Assembly (NCBI GenBank): GCA_036307825.1
Contig: JAXJWW010000122.1
Span: 8,340-72,339 of the forward strand
From: RGIG9060 sp036307825
Lineage (GTDB): Bacteria > Spirochaetota > Spirochaetia > Treponematales > Treponemataceae
DNA length: 64,000 bases
Direction of reading: 5' to 3'
The position numbers and the translations under genes are program-made. The first letter of the stretch is position 1. Each line of letters begins with the position of its first letter. Below the pieces are notes generated by a model that worked only from the letters and a program-made list of their open reading frames with translations, did not search any database and was not told the origin of the DNA. This document shows, in pieces, positions 1 to 9,571 of the stretch.

Positions 1-39
1 ACGAAAAAATTTAGCTTTATTGGAACTTTTAAATAGCCC

Positions 40-1998
40 ATGGCAGATATAAGTATACCTGGTGTTAGCGACAAATACAAAACAAATGATCTCGTAAAAA
101 GCCTTGTTGAAGTTGAAAAACTACCTCTAAAAAGAGAGCAAGAAAAACTTGAAGGTTTTAAAACAGAACAAGCAAATTGGCGTAGAGTAAATCAATATAT
201 GAGTTCTTTGCGTGAATCAACAAGATCGTTATACTCATTTAATAATCCATTCAATGAAAGAATCGCAGAATCAACTGATGAAAGATCAGTAACAGCAACT
301 GCTGAAAGAGATGCAACTGTGGAGACTTTTAAAATTGATGTGGATCAAATCGCAACAGCAGATAGATTTTTATCAGGGAATATCGATAAAAATACTCGTA
401 TCCCAGAGGGAACATATCAGTTTACAGTAGGCGAAAAAACAATCACATACAGATTTAAGGGTGGGAAAATCTCTGAATTTTCTGAAGGTTTGAATAAACG
501 AGGAAACGGAATTATCAAATCTTCAATAATCGGAGTTTCAAAAAATGAAAGTGCATTACTAATCGAATCTCTCAAAACTGGTGTTGAAAATAAACTTATC
601 CTTGAAAATGAATCTTTAGATTTAGCAATAGATTTAAATATGGTTCAAAAAATTCAAGGAGAAAAGATTCCATTTGCACAAAATATCAATAAAAATGTAA
701 ATCCTGAAACAAAAATTGAAATTCCTTTACCAGAATCCATTAAAGAATCATCTGGATTTGCAGTAGAATTTAAAGTAACAACAGTCCCTGTTGAAGATGT
801 AACTATTGCATGGAACAACAGACCAACAGGTCCAGAATTACCATTTGCTGGTAATATTCAATTTCAAGATGTAATAATTAACAATGACCAATCTGACACT
901 ACTTTACCACCAGAACCACCAAAAGAATTAAGATTTCCGGTTACTGACAATAGTGTTTTATATATAAAAAAATCTGATGGTACTATTTTACCATTGGAAA
1001 GCATTCCACTAGATAACGAATCTAAAGAATACACAATAAAATTAAGTGAATACGAAGGTGCAACTTCTATCCTTGTTGATAATAAAAACACAGGAAAACA
1101 AGTTCAAATTGAAGGAGTTGCAGCTTACAATATCTCGGCAAATTTAGGTTACGAACCTTTACATCCAGTTTCAGTTGCACAAAATGCAAAATTTCGTTAC
1201 GAAGGAATTCCAATGAATCGTCCAACAAACGAAATTGATGATGTTGTGCCTCACGTAAAATTAGAACTTCACTCACCTACTGACAGAACCGCAAATATCA
1301 GTATAAAAAATGATACAGAAAGTGCAAAAGATGCTTTGATTACTTTTGTAGGAAATTATAATCAACTTATGGCTGAATTAAATATTGTTACTCAAAATAA
1401 GCCAGAAATTGTTGATGAACTAGAATATTTTACAGAAGACGAAAGTGAAAGTGCAAAAGAGCGATTAGGTGTTTTTAAGTCTGAATTTACTCTAAAAAGT
1501 AGCAAAAGTTCATTACAACAAATTATCACAAATTCTTATACACCAGAAGATAATGCAACCATTAGGACATTATCACAAATTGGAATTGCAAGTAAAACTG
1601 GAACTACCACAGGAACATCTGCAGCCCAAATGCGTGGCTACATGGAAATTGACGAAAAAAAATTAGATGAAGCACTTGAAAATAATATGGCTGAAATAAA
1701 AAATCTTTTTGGCTATGATACAAATGATGACAAAATTATTGACGCCGGAATCGCTTATAAAATGGACCAAACTTTATTAGCTTATGTTCAAACTGGCGGA
1801 ATTTTAGCAATGAAAAATACAGCTATTGAAAGAGATATCTCAAACGCTGAAACAAGAATTGAACGATTAGAAGTTCAAGTTGCAAATAAAGAAGCTGAAT
1901 TAAAGCGAAAATATGGAAATATGGAATCTACATTGAATAATTTAGAAGCTCAATCTAACTCAATAAATAATACCTTTAATCAAGGTAGCAAAAAATAA
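40..1998 (+). CDS. fliD: Flagellar filament cap protein FliD (hook-associated protein 2)
   Basis: FliD caps the tip of the growing periplasmic flagellar filament and guides flagellin folding. The 652-residue protein opens with ADISIPGVSDKYKTNDLV, the typical treponemal FliD N-terminus, followed by the conserved FliD N-terminal region and a long variable centre. The C-terminal FliD domain (about residues 400-630) ends in a coiled coil with ETRIERLEVQVANKEAEL. An in-frame TAG lies two codons upstream, so the start cannot be earlier. No Shine-Dalgarno sequence is visible and the promoter probably lies outside the window. The gene heads a rightward set that includes a PilZ gene and converges on the flgN-flgK-flgL operon. 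Confidence 0.95.
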   Translation: MADISIPGVSDKYKTNDLVKSLVEVEKLPLKREQEKLEGFKTEQANWRRVNQYMSSLRESTRSLYSFNNPFNERIAESTDERSVTATAERDATVETFKIDVDQIATADRFLSGNIDKNTRIPEGTYQFTVGEKTITYRFKGGKISEFSEGLNKRGNGIIKSSIIGVSKNESALLIESLKTGVENKLILENESLDLAIDLNMVQKIQGEKIPFAQNINKNVNPETKIEIPLPESIKESSGFAVEFKVTTVPVEDVTIAWNNRPTGPELPFAGNIQFQDVIINNDQSDTTLPPEPPKELRFPVTDNSVLYIKKSDGTILPLESIPLDNESKEYTIKLSEYEGATSILVDNKNTGKQVQIEGVAAYNISANLGYEPLHPVSVAQNAKFRYEGIPMNRPTNEIDDVVPHVKLELHSPTDRTANISIKNDTESAKDALITFVGNYNQLMAELNIVTQNKPEIVDELEYFTEDESESAKERLGVFKSEFTLKSSKSSLQQIITNSYTPEDNATIRTLSQIGIASKTGTTTGTSAAQMRGYMEIDEKKLDEALENNMAEIKNLFGYDTNDDKIIDAGIAYKMDQTLLAYVQTGGILAMKNTAIERDISNAETRIERLEVQVANKEAELKRKYGNMESTLNNLEAQSNSINNTFNQGSKK

Positions 1999-2052
1999 AC
2001 TTTGATTTAGTTTATAAATAACAAATCTAATCTATAAAAAAGAGGGAAAATT

Positions 2053-2649
2053 ATGGATATTTACATTAACAACACAAAAGCGGATATAACTTTAGAAGAC
2101 GAAAAAACAATTGAAGATGTTTTAAAAGGGATAGAAATAGAATGCGAAAAAATAGACGCAACAATTATCGGGGTTTCTATTGACGGAACAGAAATTGATG
2201 CTGAAGAATTATCAAATCGATTTTCTGATTTAATTGAAAATACATCAACTTTGGAGATTACTACAATTTGCAAAGATGATATAGCTTCATACTTTCAATC
2301 AATCTTTGAAACACTAGAAGAATTAGAAACAAAACTTACAGAAATTCCTGTTAATTTACAATCAGGAAAAGAAATTGACGCAACTGAAACTGTTAAAGTT
2401 TTTGCAGAAAGTTTTGATAATTTTTGCAAAGCTGTTACTCTCTCTTCGTTATTTTCTGAGTATTTTGCAAACACAAAAGAAAAGGCTCAAAAGATTTCAG
2501 ATTTCTTAGCTGATTTTGCTCCAATTCTTAGCGATTTTGAAAATGCTTTTAAAGACAAAGATACAGTTTTAATCGGAGATTTATCAGAGTACGAAATTGC
2601 ACCAAGAATTGCACAAATGAAAGAATTTTGTTCTGATTTTATTAAATAA
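2053..2649 (+). CDS. Conserved hypothetical protein next to fliD
   Basis: A 198-residue acidic protein of unknown function. It has no signal peptide or membrane segment. The first 70 residues alternate short beta and helical stretches (IYINNTKADITL), and the rest looks all-helical, with ETLEELETKL and a C-terminal helical bundle. The start has a good ribosome site (AGAGGG, 7 bases before ATG). It sits 54 bases after fliD and 58 bases before the PilZ gene, so it is likely cotranscribed. A chaperone or regulator role in late flagellar assembly is possible from position alone, but I see no FliS or FliT signature. Confidence 0.75.
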   Translation: MDIYINNTKADITLEDEKTIEDVLKGIEIECEKIDATIIGVSIDGTEIDAEELSNRFSDLIENTSTLEITTICKDDIASYFQSIFETLEELETKLTEIPVNLQSGKEIDATETVKVFAESFDNFCKAVTLSSLFSEYFANTKEKAQKISDFLADFAPILSDFENAFKDKDTVLIGDLSEYEIAPRIAQMKEFCSDFIK

Positions 2650-2707
2650 GGTGTATAATTAAATAGGGATAAGATTTAACTTTGTACATTGAATTTTTGG
2701 AGGGTTT

Positions 2708-3775
2708 ATGTTTTTACAGATTAATTTTACGCCAGAAGTAGAAACTTTAAGATACTCCATTGCTTATATCGCAATTTTTTTAGTTGTATTAGTTGGTTGT
2801 ATATTTTTTTTAACAAATATTTTTATCAATTTCTTAAAAAAGAAAAAAAAATCTGATTTAATTGATCCTAATCGCAATACAACAAAAAAAGATATTCAAA
2901 CAATTGGAGATATATTAAAACTCACTCAAGAAGAAAAAGATTTACTTTGGAATATTTGTGAACGACAATCTGTAAAAAATCTTTATATCGAACTTAAAAA
3001 CGAAAAATTTATAGATTCAATCTTAAAAAAAGAATTTGAATTATATAAACAAGATGATAATTTTTGCGCAATTTTATTTTCTATCAGAAATAAAATAGAT
3101 GTTTATCGAAATTCAGGAATGACATTAAATTCAAGTAAACTTATTCCTGCAAATCAAAAAATGACACTTATTGTAAATGAAGATAGATACGACACTTCTG
3201 TAGTAGAAAACACAAACGAAGGGTTAATTTTATTAGTTCCCAAAGATATATTAGGTAATGAAATAAACATTCCAACTTTAACAAAAATTAATTTGCTTTT
3301 TTCAATGACAAACAATGTTGCATATAATATGCAAACAAGAATTATGCGTTATCAAACAAGAAATTTAAAAGAGATTGTTGTAACACATTCAAATAATATT
3401 GAAATTGTACATCGCAGAAATTTTACCAGAATATCTTTTAATACTGAATGTATTTTTAGTGCAGTTCAAGTTACTACTGGTGGTGATAAAAAAGAAGTAC
3501 AAGTTGAATATAGACCTCTAGAAAAAAAACATATAGGTAAAATATCCGATATATCAGCTGAAGGATGTTGTTTAGAAACTGAATTACCAATTAAACCTAA
3601 TCAGTATATTTACATAGAGGTTGAAATTTTGGAAGGTAAAACATCAAAAATTTTCGGTAAAATCGTTGCTGTTGAAGTGAACAATTCTAAGAATAAACAT
3701 ATTTTACATATCAATTTTGTAAAAATTGATAAAAAAACTAAAAATTTGATTTATTCATTTTTATACAATTACTAA
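2708..3775 (+). CDS. Membrane-anchored PilZ-domain protein (c-di-GMP receptor)
   Basis: A 355-residue protein with one membrane segment near the N-terminus (about residues 17-42, SIAYIAIFLVVLVGCIFFL) followed by a lysine-rich stop-transfer stretch, so the bulk is cytoplasmic. The C-terminal third carries PilZ hallmarks: RRNFTR, matching the RxxxR c-di-GMP contact, and DISAEGC, matching (D/N)xSxxG. PilZ proteins bind cyclic di-GMP, and in spirochetes several act on motility; position beside fliD supports that here. The central region (residues 60-220) resembles the YcgR-like N-terminal barrel only loosely. The ribosome site TGGAGGG is strong. Confidence 0.85.
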   Translation: MFLQINFTPEVETLRYSIAYIAIFLVVLVGCIFFLTNIFINFLKKKKKSDLIDPNRNTTKKDIQTIGDILKLTQEEKDLLWNICERQSVKNLYIELKNEKFIDSILKKEFELYKQDDNFCAILFSIRNKIDVYRNSGMTLNSSKLIPANQKMTLIVNEDRYDTSVVENTNEGLILLVPKDILGNEINIPTLTKINLLFSMTNNVAYNMQTRIMRYQTRNLKEIVVTHSNNIEIVHRRNFTRISFNTECIFSAVQVTTGGDKKEVQVEYRPLEKKHIGKISDISAEGCCLETELPIKPNQYIYIEVEILEGKTSKIFGKIVAVEVNNSKNKHILHINFVKIDKKTKNLIYSFLYNY

Positions 3776-3790
3776 ACTTTAATAAAAAAC

Positions 3791-3819
3791 TTGACGATAT
3801 TCTATTGATGGAGTATTAT
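3791..3819 (+). promoter_or_regulatory. Sigma-70 promoter for the gene at 3828
   Basis: TTGACG (3791-3796), a 17-base spacer and TATTAT (3814-3819). The -10 box ends 8 bases before the ATG at 3828 and there is no Shine-Dalgarno sequence, so the transcript probably starts at or just before the start codon. Confidence 0.65.
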
Positions 3820-3827
3820 CGATAATT

Positions 3828-4091
3828 ATGACAGTTCTAGACATAAAAGACATATCAACAGAAGATGCTTACATTTATTACAGAAAAAGTTACTCAGGAA
3901 CTGCAATATTGGAATTGCAATCAGAATCTGTAGAAGTGCCAATAAAATTTTTAATTGAAACTGAACCAACTGGCAAAAAAAATGTAGAAGTAAATCTAAA
4001 AAAAGATATATTATATCCAATTTTACCGGTTGTAAGAGAATTAAAAAAAACTATTTTAAGTAAATCTGAAATGGGAATTTTACCATGCTAG
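3828..4091 (+). CDS. Small conserved hypothetical protein upstream of tsaE
   Basis: An 87-residue protein with no signal peptide or membrane segment. It is predicted to be mainly beta strand (TAILELQSESVEVPIKFLIE) followed by a helix near the C-terminus (ILPVVRELKKTIL). Its last 7 bases overlap the start of tsaE, indicating translational coupling and a single tsaE-tsaB operon. It has its own well-formed promoter but no ribosome site. I do not recognise the family. Its length and position look typical of a small treponemal conserved gene, but function is unknown. Confidence 0.7.
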   Translation: MTVLDIKDISTEDAYIYYRKSYSGTAILELQSESVEVPIKFLIETEPTGKKNVEVNLKKDILYPILPVVRELKKTILSKSEMGILPC

Positions 4092-4537
4092 AATTGTTTT
4101 CTAATTCAGCAGACACAACAATTAAAATTGGAAAATTAATTGGTTCTTGCTTAACAAAAGGAACTGTTATAGCTTACAAAGGAACTTTGGCAGCAGGAAA
4201 AACAACTTTAACAAAGGGAATTGCAGAAGCCCTAGAAATTGACGAAATTATCACAAGTCCTACTTTTACTTTAGTTTCAGAATACGAAGGAAAATTACCA
4301 CTTTACCATTTTGATGTTTATAGGCTTGATACAGTTGAAGATTTTTTGAATATTGGTTCAGAAGAAATGATGTATGGAGATGGTGTGTGCGCAATCGAAT
4401 GGAGTGAAAAAATCGAAAGTGCTTTACCTAAAGATGCAATTATTATTGATATTGAGATTTTAACACCAGAAACAAGAAAAATTACAATTAAAAATTGGCC
4501 TTATGATAAAAATATATTTTCGGAGTATATAAAATGA
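4085..4537 (+). CDS. tsaE: tRNA threonylcarbamoyladenosine ATPase TsaE
   Basis: TsaE is the ATPase that, with TsaB and TsaD, transfers the threonylcarbamoyl group to A37 of tRNAs reading ANN codons. The 150-residue length is normal. A Walker A motif is visible near residue 35 (GTLAAGKTT), followed by the family signature SPTFTLVSEYEG and a YHFDVYRL segment. The start overlaps the preceding gene by 7 bases, and the ATGA end overlaps tsaB by 4 bases, so tsaE and tsaB are translationally coupled. tsaD and tsaC are not in this window. Confidence 0.93.
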   Translation: MLELFSNSADTTIKIGKLIGSCLTKGTVIAYKGTLAAGKTTLTKGIAEALEIDEIITSPTFTLVSEYEGKLPLYHFDVYRLDTVEDFLNIGSEEMMYGDGVCAIEWSEKIESALPKDAIIIDIEILTPETRKITIKNWPYDKNIFSEYIK

Positions 4538-5223
4538 AAGCTTTTGCTATTGACTGTGCAAGTCCTTGCATGACAATTTGTGCAGAAAATGATGGTTTAT
4601 TTTCAACAAAGGTTTTGGATATTGGAATGCATCAATCAGAAAGAATAATTCCAGAAATTCAAAACGCTTTAAGTGATGTAAAATTAAATCCTTCGGAAAT
4701 TCAATTTGCTTGTTTGTGCAAAGGACCTGGCACTTTTACAGGATTAAGACTTGCTTATTCCGCATTAAAAGGGATTCAACTTTCTTTTAAGTTTCCAATT
4801 TATGCCTTTGACTCTTTAGAAACTTATGCATTTCCTTTTTTTGATTTAAATAAAACTATTTTAAGTTGCTTAGATGCTAAGAAAAAACGATTTTATGCCT
4901 CAGTTTTTAGACAAAAAAATTTAGTAGTCGGTCCAGTTGATGAAGAAATAGATTCAATACAAAAATATATCGACCCAGAAGAAGAAATTTTAGTTACAGG
5001 TCCTGATGCAAATTATTTTGTAGAAGAATATCAAAGTGTAAATCCTGCTCAAAAATTTATTATAATTGAAAGCAAAAATATAAATACTTCTTGGCAATTA
5101 CTTAAAATGGGAAAATCAGCCTTTGATAAAAATTTGGAAGGTATAAAAGATTATGATGGGCCTGTTTACATAAGACCAAGTGAAGCAGAAGAAGCAAAAT
5201 TAAATAATTCTGCTTCTTCATAA
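4534..5223 (+). CDS. tsaB: tRNA threonylcarbamoyladenosine biosynthesis protein TsaB
   Basis: TsaB is a non-catalytic ASKHA-fold partner of TsaD in t6A37 tRNA modification. The 229-residue protein starts with AFAIDCASP and carries the family block CKGPGTFTGLRLAYS around residues 66-80, which aligns with TsaB GPGSFTGLR. It lacks the metal-binding histidines of the catalytic paralogue TsaD. It follows tsaE with a 4-base overlap. The gene ends 14 bases from the convergent csrA stop codon, and no clear terminator hairpin separates them. Confidence 0.92.
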   Translation: MKAFAIDCASPCMTICAENDGLFSTKVLDIGMHQSERIIPEIQNALSDVKLNPSEIQFACLCKGPGTFTGLRLAYSALKGIQLSFKFPIYAFDSLETYAFPFFDLNKTILSCLDAKKKRFYASVFRQKNLVVGPVDEEIDSIQKYIDPEEEILVTGPDANYFVEEYQSVNPAQKFIIIESKNINTSWQLLKMGKSAFDKNLEGIKDYDGPVYIRPSEAEEAKLNNSASS

Positions 5224-5237
5224 TATTTTTACAAAAC

Positions 5238-5465
5238 TTATTTTTTCTGGAACAAATCTGACAAAGCGCCGATAGATTCTTGATTTGTAGCGGCCGCTCT
5301 ATTTTCATTTTGAATTGCGTTAAAAACCTCTTGTCTAAAAACTTTTACTTCTTTTGGAGCTTCAACGCCAATTTTAACTTGTTCACCTTTTATTTCAATA
5401 ATTGAAAGTGTAATTTCATTTCCAATTTTGATTTTTTCATTAGTTTTTCTTGTTAATATTAACAT
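5238..5465 (-). CDS. csrA: Translational regulator CsrA
   Basis: CsrA is a small dimeric RNA-binding protein that blocks ribosome access at GGA motifs, classically on flagellin mRNA. The N-terminus MLILTRKTNEKIKIG and the block VEAPKEVKVFRQEVF contain the conserved RNA-contact regions, including the arginine of FRQE. At 75 residues it has the usual core plus an alanine-rich C-terminal tail. It is the last gene of the flgN-flgK-flgL-fliW-csrA operon and overlaps fliW by 7 bases. The adjacent fliW gene supports the FliW-CsrA partner switch known from Bacillus subtilis. Confidence 0.95.
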   Translation of the reverse strand: MLILTRKTNEKIKIGNEITLSIIEIKGEQVKIGVEAPKEVKVFRQEVFNAIQNENRAAATNQESIGALSDLFQKK

Positions 5466-5878
5466 TTGTCGCCATCCTTATTTTGTTTAGCAACAAGTTC
5501 ATGTTTTGTTGTCCATTTTGGGTCTGATAAAACAAATTGCATTCCTAAATTATTTGTTTTATTGATAATCAAAGGACCTTGTAAGTTTGCAGTAATTTTA
5601 CCATTGTTTCCAGGAATTGTGATAATAGTTAAAACCACAACATCAGAAGGTGAATCAACTCCAATTGATTTTAATGAATTATCATCAATATCAAGTTCGT
5701 AATCATCAAAAAAGATAAATGGATCAACTACTAAAAATGATAGAGTTTTATCTTGTTCAGACTGTAACCAATAAAATGGTTTATATTCCGCTTCAATTAA
5801 AGTAAACTTTGTATAACCTTCAAATCCAAAAAGACCATTTGGAAAATCAATTTTTACAGTTTCTAATTCATTATTCAT
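5459..5878 (-). CDS. fliW: Flagellar assembly factor FliW (CsrA antagonist)
   Basis: FliW binds CsrA and, alternatively, flagellin, so that flagellin translation is matched to filament export. The 139-residue protein shows family blocks FPNGLFGFEGYTKFTL near the start and LSFLVVDPF with the acidic DDYELDIDD in the middle. It overlaps csrA by 7 bases and lies 24 bases after flgL. Its position between flgL and csrA is a conserved flagellar arrangement. No unusual features were seen. Confidence 0.94.
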   Translation of the reverse strand: MNNELETVKIDFPNGLFGFEGYTKFTLIEAEYKPFYWLQSEQDKTLSFLVVDPFIFFDDYELDIDDNSLKSIGVDSPSDVVVLTIITIPGNNGKITANLQGPLIINKTNNLGMQFVLSDPKWTTKHELVAKQNKDGDKC

Positions 5879-5902
5879 TATTTACCCCTACTCCAAAATA
5901 AA

Positions 5903-7147
5903 TTATCTCATATAATTAAGTAAACTATTTTCGTACAATCTTCCTGCTGTACTTAAAGTTGCTTGTTTTACATATTCAAGCATTTTCATATCAGTAATTG
6001 CTTTTGTAAAATCTAAATCCCCTTCTCTTGCAATTAAATTTGTTGCACCAAGTTGGTTAGTTTGTGCTTTTGCAATTGCTTCTTGAGCTCTAACATAATT
6101 TGAACCGATTTCTGCTTGTTTAGTTATCAAATTTCCTAAACCATTATCGATTGATCCTAAAACTCTACCTCCGATTGATTCAATATCACCAGAAAGCATT
6201 GAATCTCGCAAAGCAATTACAGCATCAAAAAGTGAACCTCCAGAAACAGTTACTGAATTTGAAAGATTATAAGGTGGACGCTGAGAAGAATCTTTAATGA
6301 TTGCTAAATCTTTCAAAGCTGAACCTTGTACATCTTCTAACCAAAGCTGACGAGAATCTGTTGTTTCAAGATTTAACCCTTTTGTAATTGGATCTAAACT
6401 AGCTTTAACAGAAGTTCCAGAATTATTTATTTTAGAAATAATTGAATGAACATTATCTCCCGGTTGTAATTTAATCTCTGCACCATTTACAGCAATTTTA
6501 CTTTCTTGACGCACAATATAATTTGTAGCATCTGCTGAACTTACTAATTGTTGTTTTTCAGCCCAGAAAATTGAATTTCCAGTTTTATCTAAAGAGATAT
6601 GATTTTGTTCATCAATTTCAATTTCTTTTTGACCAATTGAACCAGAATATCTAACAGTTGTGATAAGAGGTTCTGAAGAACCTTTTACATAACCAGTTTC
6701 AGTTTCAAAAGCCATATTTGATGTTCTTGTTCCTGCAAAAAGTCTTGTTCCGTCAGGACCAATAGCGTTTGAGTTTTGAATAAGTTCTTTTAAAAGTTCA
6801 TCAACTTCAACTGCCATATTTTTAAGATCTTCTTTTTGATACAAACCATTTGCACCATTTACAGCAAGTTCGCGAACTCGTTGCATAATTTGAACAGAAT
6901 GATTTACATATCCTTCAGCAACTGTAAAATCATCAGAAATAATCTTGGCATTTTTTTCAAATTGTTCTACTCGAGTTGCATAAGATTGATATCGAACTAA
7001 ATGTCCTGCAGCCAAAGGGTCGTCTCGCAATTGTTGTAAGCGATTTTGACTTCCAAGCTGATTGTTGAGATTATTTGCTTTAGATTCTTGTAATCTAAGA
7101 TTATATTGAATATCGTTATTTGCTGTTGCAGAACTAACTCTTCTCAT
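5903..7147 (-). CDS. flgL: Flagellar hook-filament junction protein FlgL (HAP3)
   Basis: FlgL joins the hook-side junction protein FlgK to the filament. The 414-residue protein begins MRRVSSATANNDIQYNL and has flagellin-like N- and C-terminal helical regions, with RVRELAVNGANG around residues 85-96 and a C-terminal EYVKQATLSTAGRLYENSLL. The middle is a variable beta-rich domain. The start is preceded by AGGAG at the proper distance. It lies 23 bases after flgK within the leftward operon and 24 bases before fliW. Confidence 0.93.
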   Translation of the reverse strand: MRRVSSATANNDIQYNLRLQESKANNLNNQLGSQNRLQQLRDDPLAAGHLVRYQSYATRVEQFEKNAKIISDDFTVAEGYVNHSVQIMQRVRELAVNGANGLYQKEDLKNMAVEVDELLKELIQNSNAIGPDGTRLFAGTRTSNMAFETETGYVKGSSEPLITTVRYSGSIGQKEIEIDEQNHISLDKTGNSIFWAEKQQLVSSADATNYIVRQESKIAVNGAEIKLQPGDNVHSIISKINNSGTSVKASLDPITKGLNLETTDSRQLWLEDVQGSALKDLAIIKDSSQRPPYNLSNSVTVSGGSLFDAVIALRDSMLSGDIESIGGRVLGSIDNGLGNLITKQAEIGSNYVRAQEAIAKAQTNQLGATNLIAREGDLDFTKAITDMKMLEYVKQATLSTAGRLYENSLLNYMR

Positions 7148-7170
7148 ACACTACTCCTAAAAAGTAAAAC

Positions 7171-9045
7171 TTATACACCAAGACGATTTATTACAGTATC
7201 CAATAATTCATCAACAACTGTGATAAATCTTGCAGCGGCATTGTATCCATGCTGAAATTTGATAATATCAGCAAGTTCTTCATCAATATTCACACCAGAA
7301 ATTGAATCCCGCATTGTTCTTAAGTCACTCATAATTGCAACTTGACTTTCGTAATTCAATTGTGCTTGTTCACCTTTCAAAGCAACATTTGTAACTGACT
7401 CAGCAAAGTAATCATCAAAAGTTTTATTTTCACCAATCATTACAGATGAATTTCTTAATGATGCAATATCTTTTGCAGCACTTCCATCGCCACTTTCTGC
7501 AAAACCTGAAACATCAGGATAACTTGCAGCAACAGACATAACATCCATTTTAATTGCAGGATTGATTGCTACATATCCAGATGGATTTAATACTGGAGCA
7601 ACAGAATAATTTGTATTATTTGTTAAAGATTCAACTGCATTTGCCATATTGAAGTTGTAAGCATTTTCTGCTCCACTTCCATTTAAAATTCCAGCGTAAC
7701 CTGCTAAGAAATGACCAGAATCTTCCACATAGCGAATTACAAAATCAGGATTTGAAGAATCTTCAGAAGTTGTTGCTTTTAAAACTAATTCATTATTTTT
7801 ATCAAGATAAGCTTTTACTTCAGAATTTGAATCATTTATACGAGTGATTACAGTTTCTACAGTATCAGTTGGGAAATATGGAATTTCTACATTACCATCT
7901 TTTCCTGATAAAGTAATAACACCTTCAATTCCTACTTGGTCTTGTAAATTTAATTGATTGCTACCAGTCATTCTGAAAATCATAGATGTATCTTCTACAC
8001 CATCGCCATTTCTATCAAAATTTCCTAAAGCGTTTGTAACGAATGGTTGCTCAACAAAAAAATCTAAACCAGTTGTGTTATTTGCACCAACAGCGTTACG
8101 GTGAACATCATTTACTAAATCAACAAAGTTCATTGTCATTGTGTCTAAAGATTGAAGTTCAGAGCGCAAATCTTTATCGCGAAATTCTATTAAAGCACCA
8201 AGAGAACCACCAGAAAAAGTTGCATCTTCATCTGTATCTGACCAAACAACTTTGCTATAGCCTGTTCCGTCTGTTACAGTTTCTAAATCAAAACTTCGGG
8301 CTTTTCCACCTTGAACAAGAATTTTTCCGTCAACATGAATCATAAATTCGTCACTATCACGATTATCAGAAGTTACATTGATGAGAGAAGAAAGTTTTTC
8401 TGTTAATAAATCTCGTCTATCAAGCAAATCGTTAGGATTATCACCCATTGCTTTTGATTTTTCAATTTCTATATTTAATTGCGCAATTTGACTTGTGTAA
8501 CTATTAACTTGTTCAACAGTTGCTTCAATATCACCATTTATGATATTTCCAATTCCTGCTAAAGAATTGTGTCGTTGCTGAATTGAATTTACCAAAGTTT
8601 CTCCACGAGTAACAATTGCTTGTCGTGCAGTTTTTGATTCTGGATAAAGTGAAAGTTCTTGCCAAGATTGCCAGAATTTATCCATATTTGTTCTGATTGA
8701 AATATCAGCAGGTTCATTGTAAACACCTTCAATCATCACATAATATTCATCACGAGTTTTCCAATAACTTTCTTGGTTAGACTGAGCAACAATTCTTTTT
8801 TCTAAAAATTCATCTTTAACTCGTTCGATATTTTGAACTGTTGCACCTTGTCCAATTTGACCAGGTGTTTCTGCACGAGTTAAATCTGGTCTGTAGAGAG
8901 GACTAAAAGAAGTGATATTAACTCTTTGGCGAGAATAACCTTCAGTATCAGCGTTGGAAATATTATGACCAGCTGTATTAATTGACTGACTTTGAACTAA
9001 AAGACTTCTTTTCCCGATTTCTATTCCTGAAAAACTACTAGACAT
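7171..9045 (-). CDS. flgK: Flagellar hook-associated protein FlgK (HAP1)
   Basis: FlgK is the first hook-filament junction protein. The 624-residue protein opens with FSGIEIGKRSLLVQSQSIN and the rod/hook signature AGHNISNADTEGYSRQRV. It closes with the FlgK C-terminal block LADIIKFQHGYNAAARFITV followed by DELLDTVINRLG. The length is normal for treponemal FlgK. The ribosome site GGGAGG precedes the start. It is the second gene of the operon, after flgN by 15 bases. Confidence 0.95.
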   Translation of the reverse strand: MSSSFSGIEIGKRSLLVQSQSINTAGHNISNADTEGYSRQRVNITSFSPLYRPDLTRAETPGQIGQGATVQNIERVKDEFLEKRIVAQSNQESYWKTRDEYYVMIEGVYNEPADISIRTNMDKFWQSWQELSLYPESKTARQAIVTRGETLVNSIQQRHNSLAGIGNIINGDIEATVEQVNSYTSQIAQLNIEIEKSKAMGDNPNDLLDRRDLLTEKLSSLINVTSDNRDSDEFMIHVDGKILVQGGKARSFDLETVTDGTGYSKVVWSDTDEDATFSGGSLGALIEFRDKDLRSELQSLDTMTMNFVDLVNDVHRNAVGANNTTGLDFFVEQPFVTNALGNFDRNGDGVEDTSMIFRMTGSNQLNLQDQVGIEGVITLSGKDGNVEIPYFPTDTVETVITRINDSNSEVKAYLDKNNELVLKATTSEDSSNPDFVIRYVEDSGHFLAGYAGILNGSGAENAYNFNMANAVESLTNNTNYSVAPVLNPSGYVAINPAIKMDVMSVAASYPDVSGFAESGDGSAAKDIASLRNSSVMIGENKTFDDYFAESVTNVALKGEQAQLNYESQVAIMSDLRTMRDSISGVNIDEELADIIKFQHGYNAAARFITVVDELLDTVINRLGV

Positions 9046-9060
9046 ATATTCCTCCCATTC

Positions 9061-9555
9061 CTATAAAACAGTATTTAATATCATACTTTGTGGTTGATTT
9101 TTTACTAAAGAGCCTGTTCTTGAATAAACAGTTGTTTTTCTTTGTGGAACAACATTATCAAAAACACCTTGTAAAAATTCAGTTGTGATTTTGATGTAAT
9201 CGTTCAAAGCTTTATTTTCAATTTTTGAGGCAAGCAATCTTTGTTTTACAGAATTATATAAATTTTGAATATCATTCATAGATTCTTTTGAAATTTTATT
9301 ATCTTTCAAATTTAGTGATGCACCATCATTCAATCCAAAATATTCAAAACATTTTATTCGTTCATTTTCTAATTGTGAAAATTTATTTGATAAAGCATCA
9401 AAAGACGCAAGATGATATTGTAATTCATCCCAATCTCTTTCATTTACTGATTCTCTAAGTTTTTTTTGTGTATCACAAATTTCAGAAAGTAATTTATCTT
9501 GAGAAGTTAAAACTGATTTTAACTTAACTGAATAATCAATATCTGTACTAAACAT
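9061..9555 (-). CDS. flgN: FlgN-like flagellar export chaperone
   Basis: FlgN-family proteins are helical chaperones that hold FlgK and FlgL before export. This 164-residue protein is predicted to be almost wholly helical (LTSQDKLLSEICDTQKKLRE, ENERIKCFEYFGL), of the usual FlgN length, and ends in a basic, disordered tail. Sequence identity to FlgN is weak by eye; the assignment rests on fold, length and its place directly ahead of flgK and flgL. It is the first gene of the operon, has ribosome site GAGGTG, and lies just behind a sigma-28 promoter. Confidence 0.8.
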   Translation of the reverse strand: MFSTDIDYSVKLKSVLTSQDKLLSEICDTQKKLRESVNERDWDELQYHLASFDALSNKFSQLENERIKCFEYFGLNDGASLNLKDNKISKESMNDIQNLYNSVKQRLLASKIENKALNDYIKITTEFLQGVFDNVVPQRKTTVYSRTGSLVKNQPQSMILNTVL

Positions 9556-9571
9556 AATTCACCTCATTTTA

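Noticed and set aside
8043..8345. Glutamine- and histidine-rich frame antisense to flgK
   Set aside because: Composition is what reverse reading of this flgK region would give; no start signal or conserved pattern.
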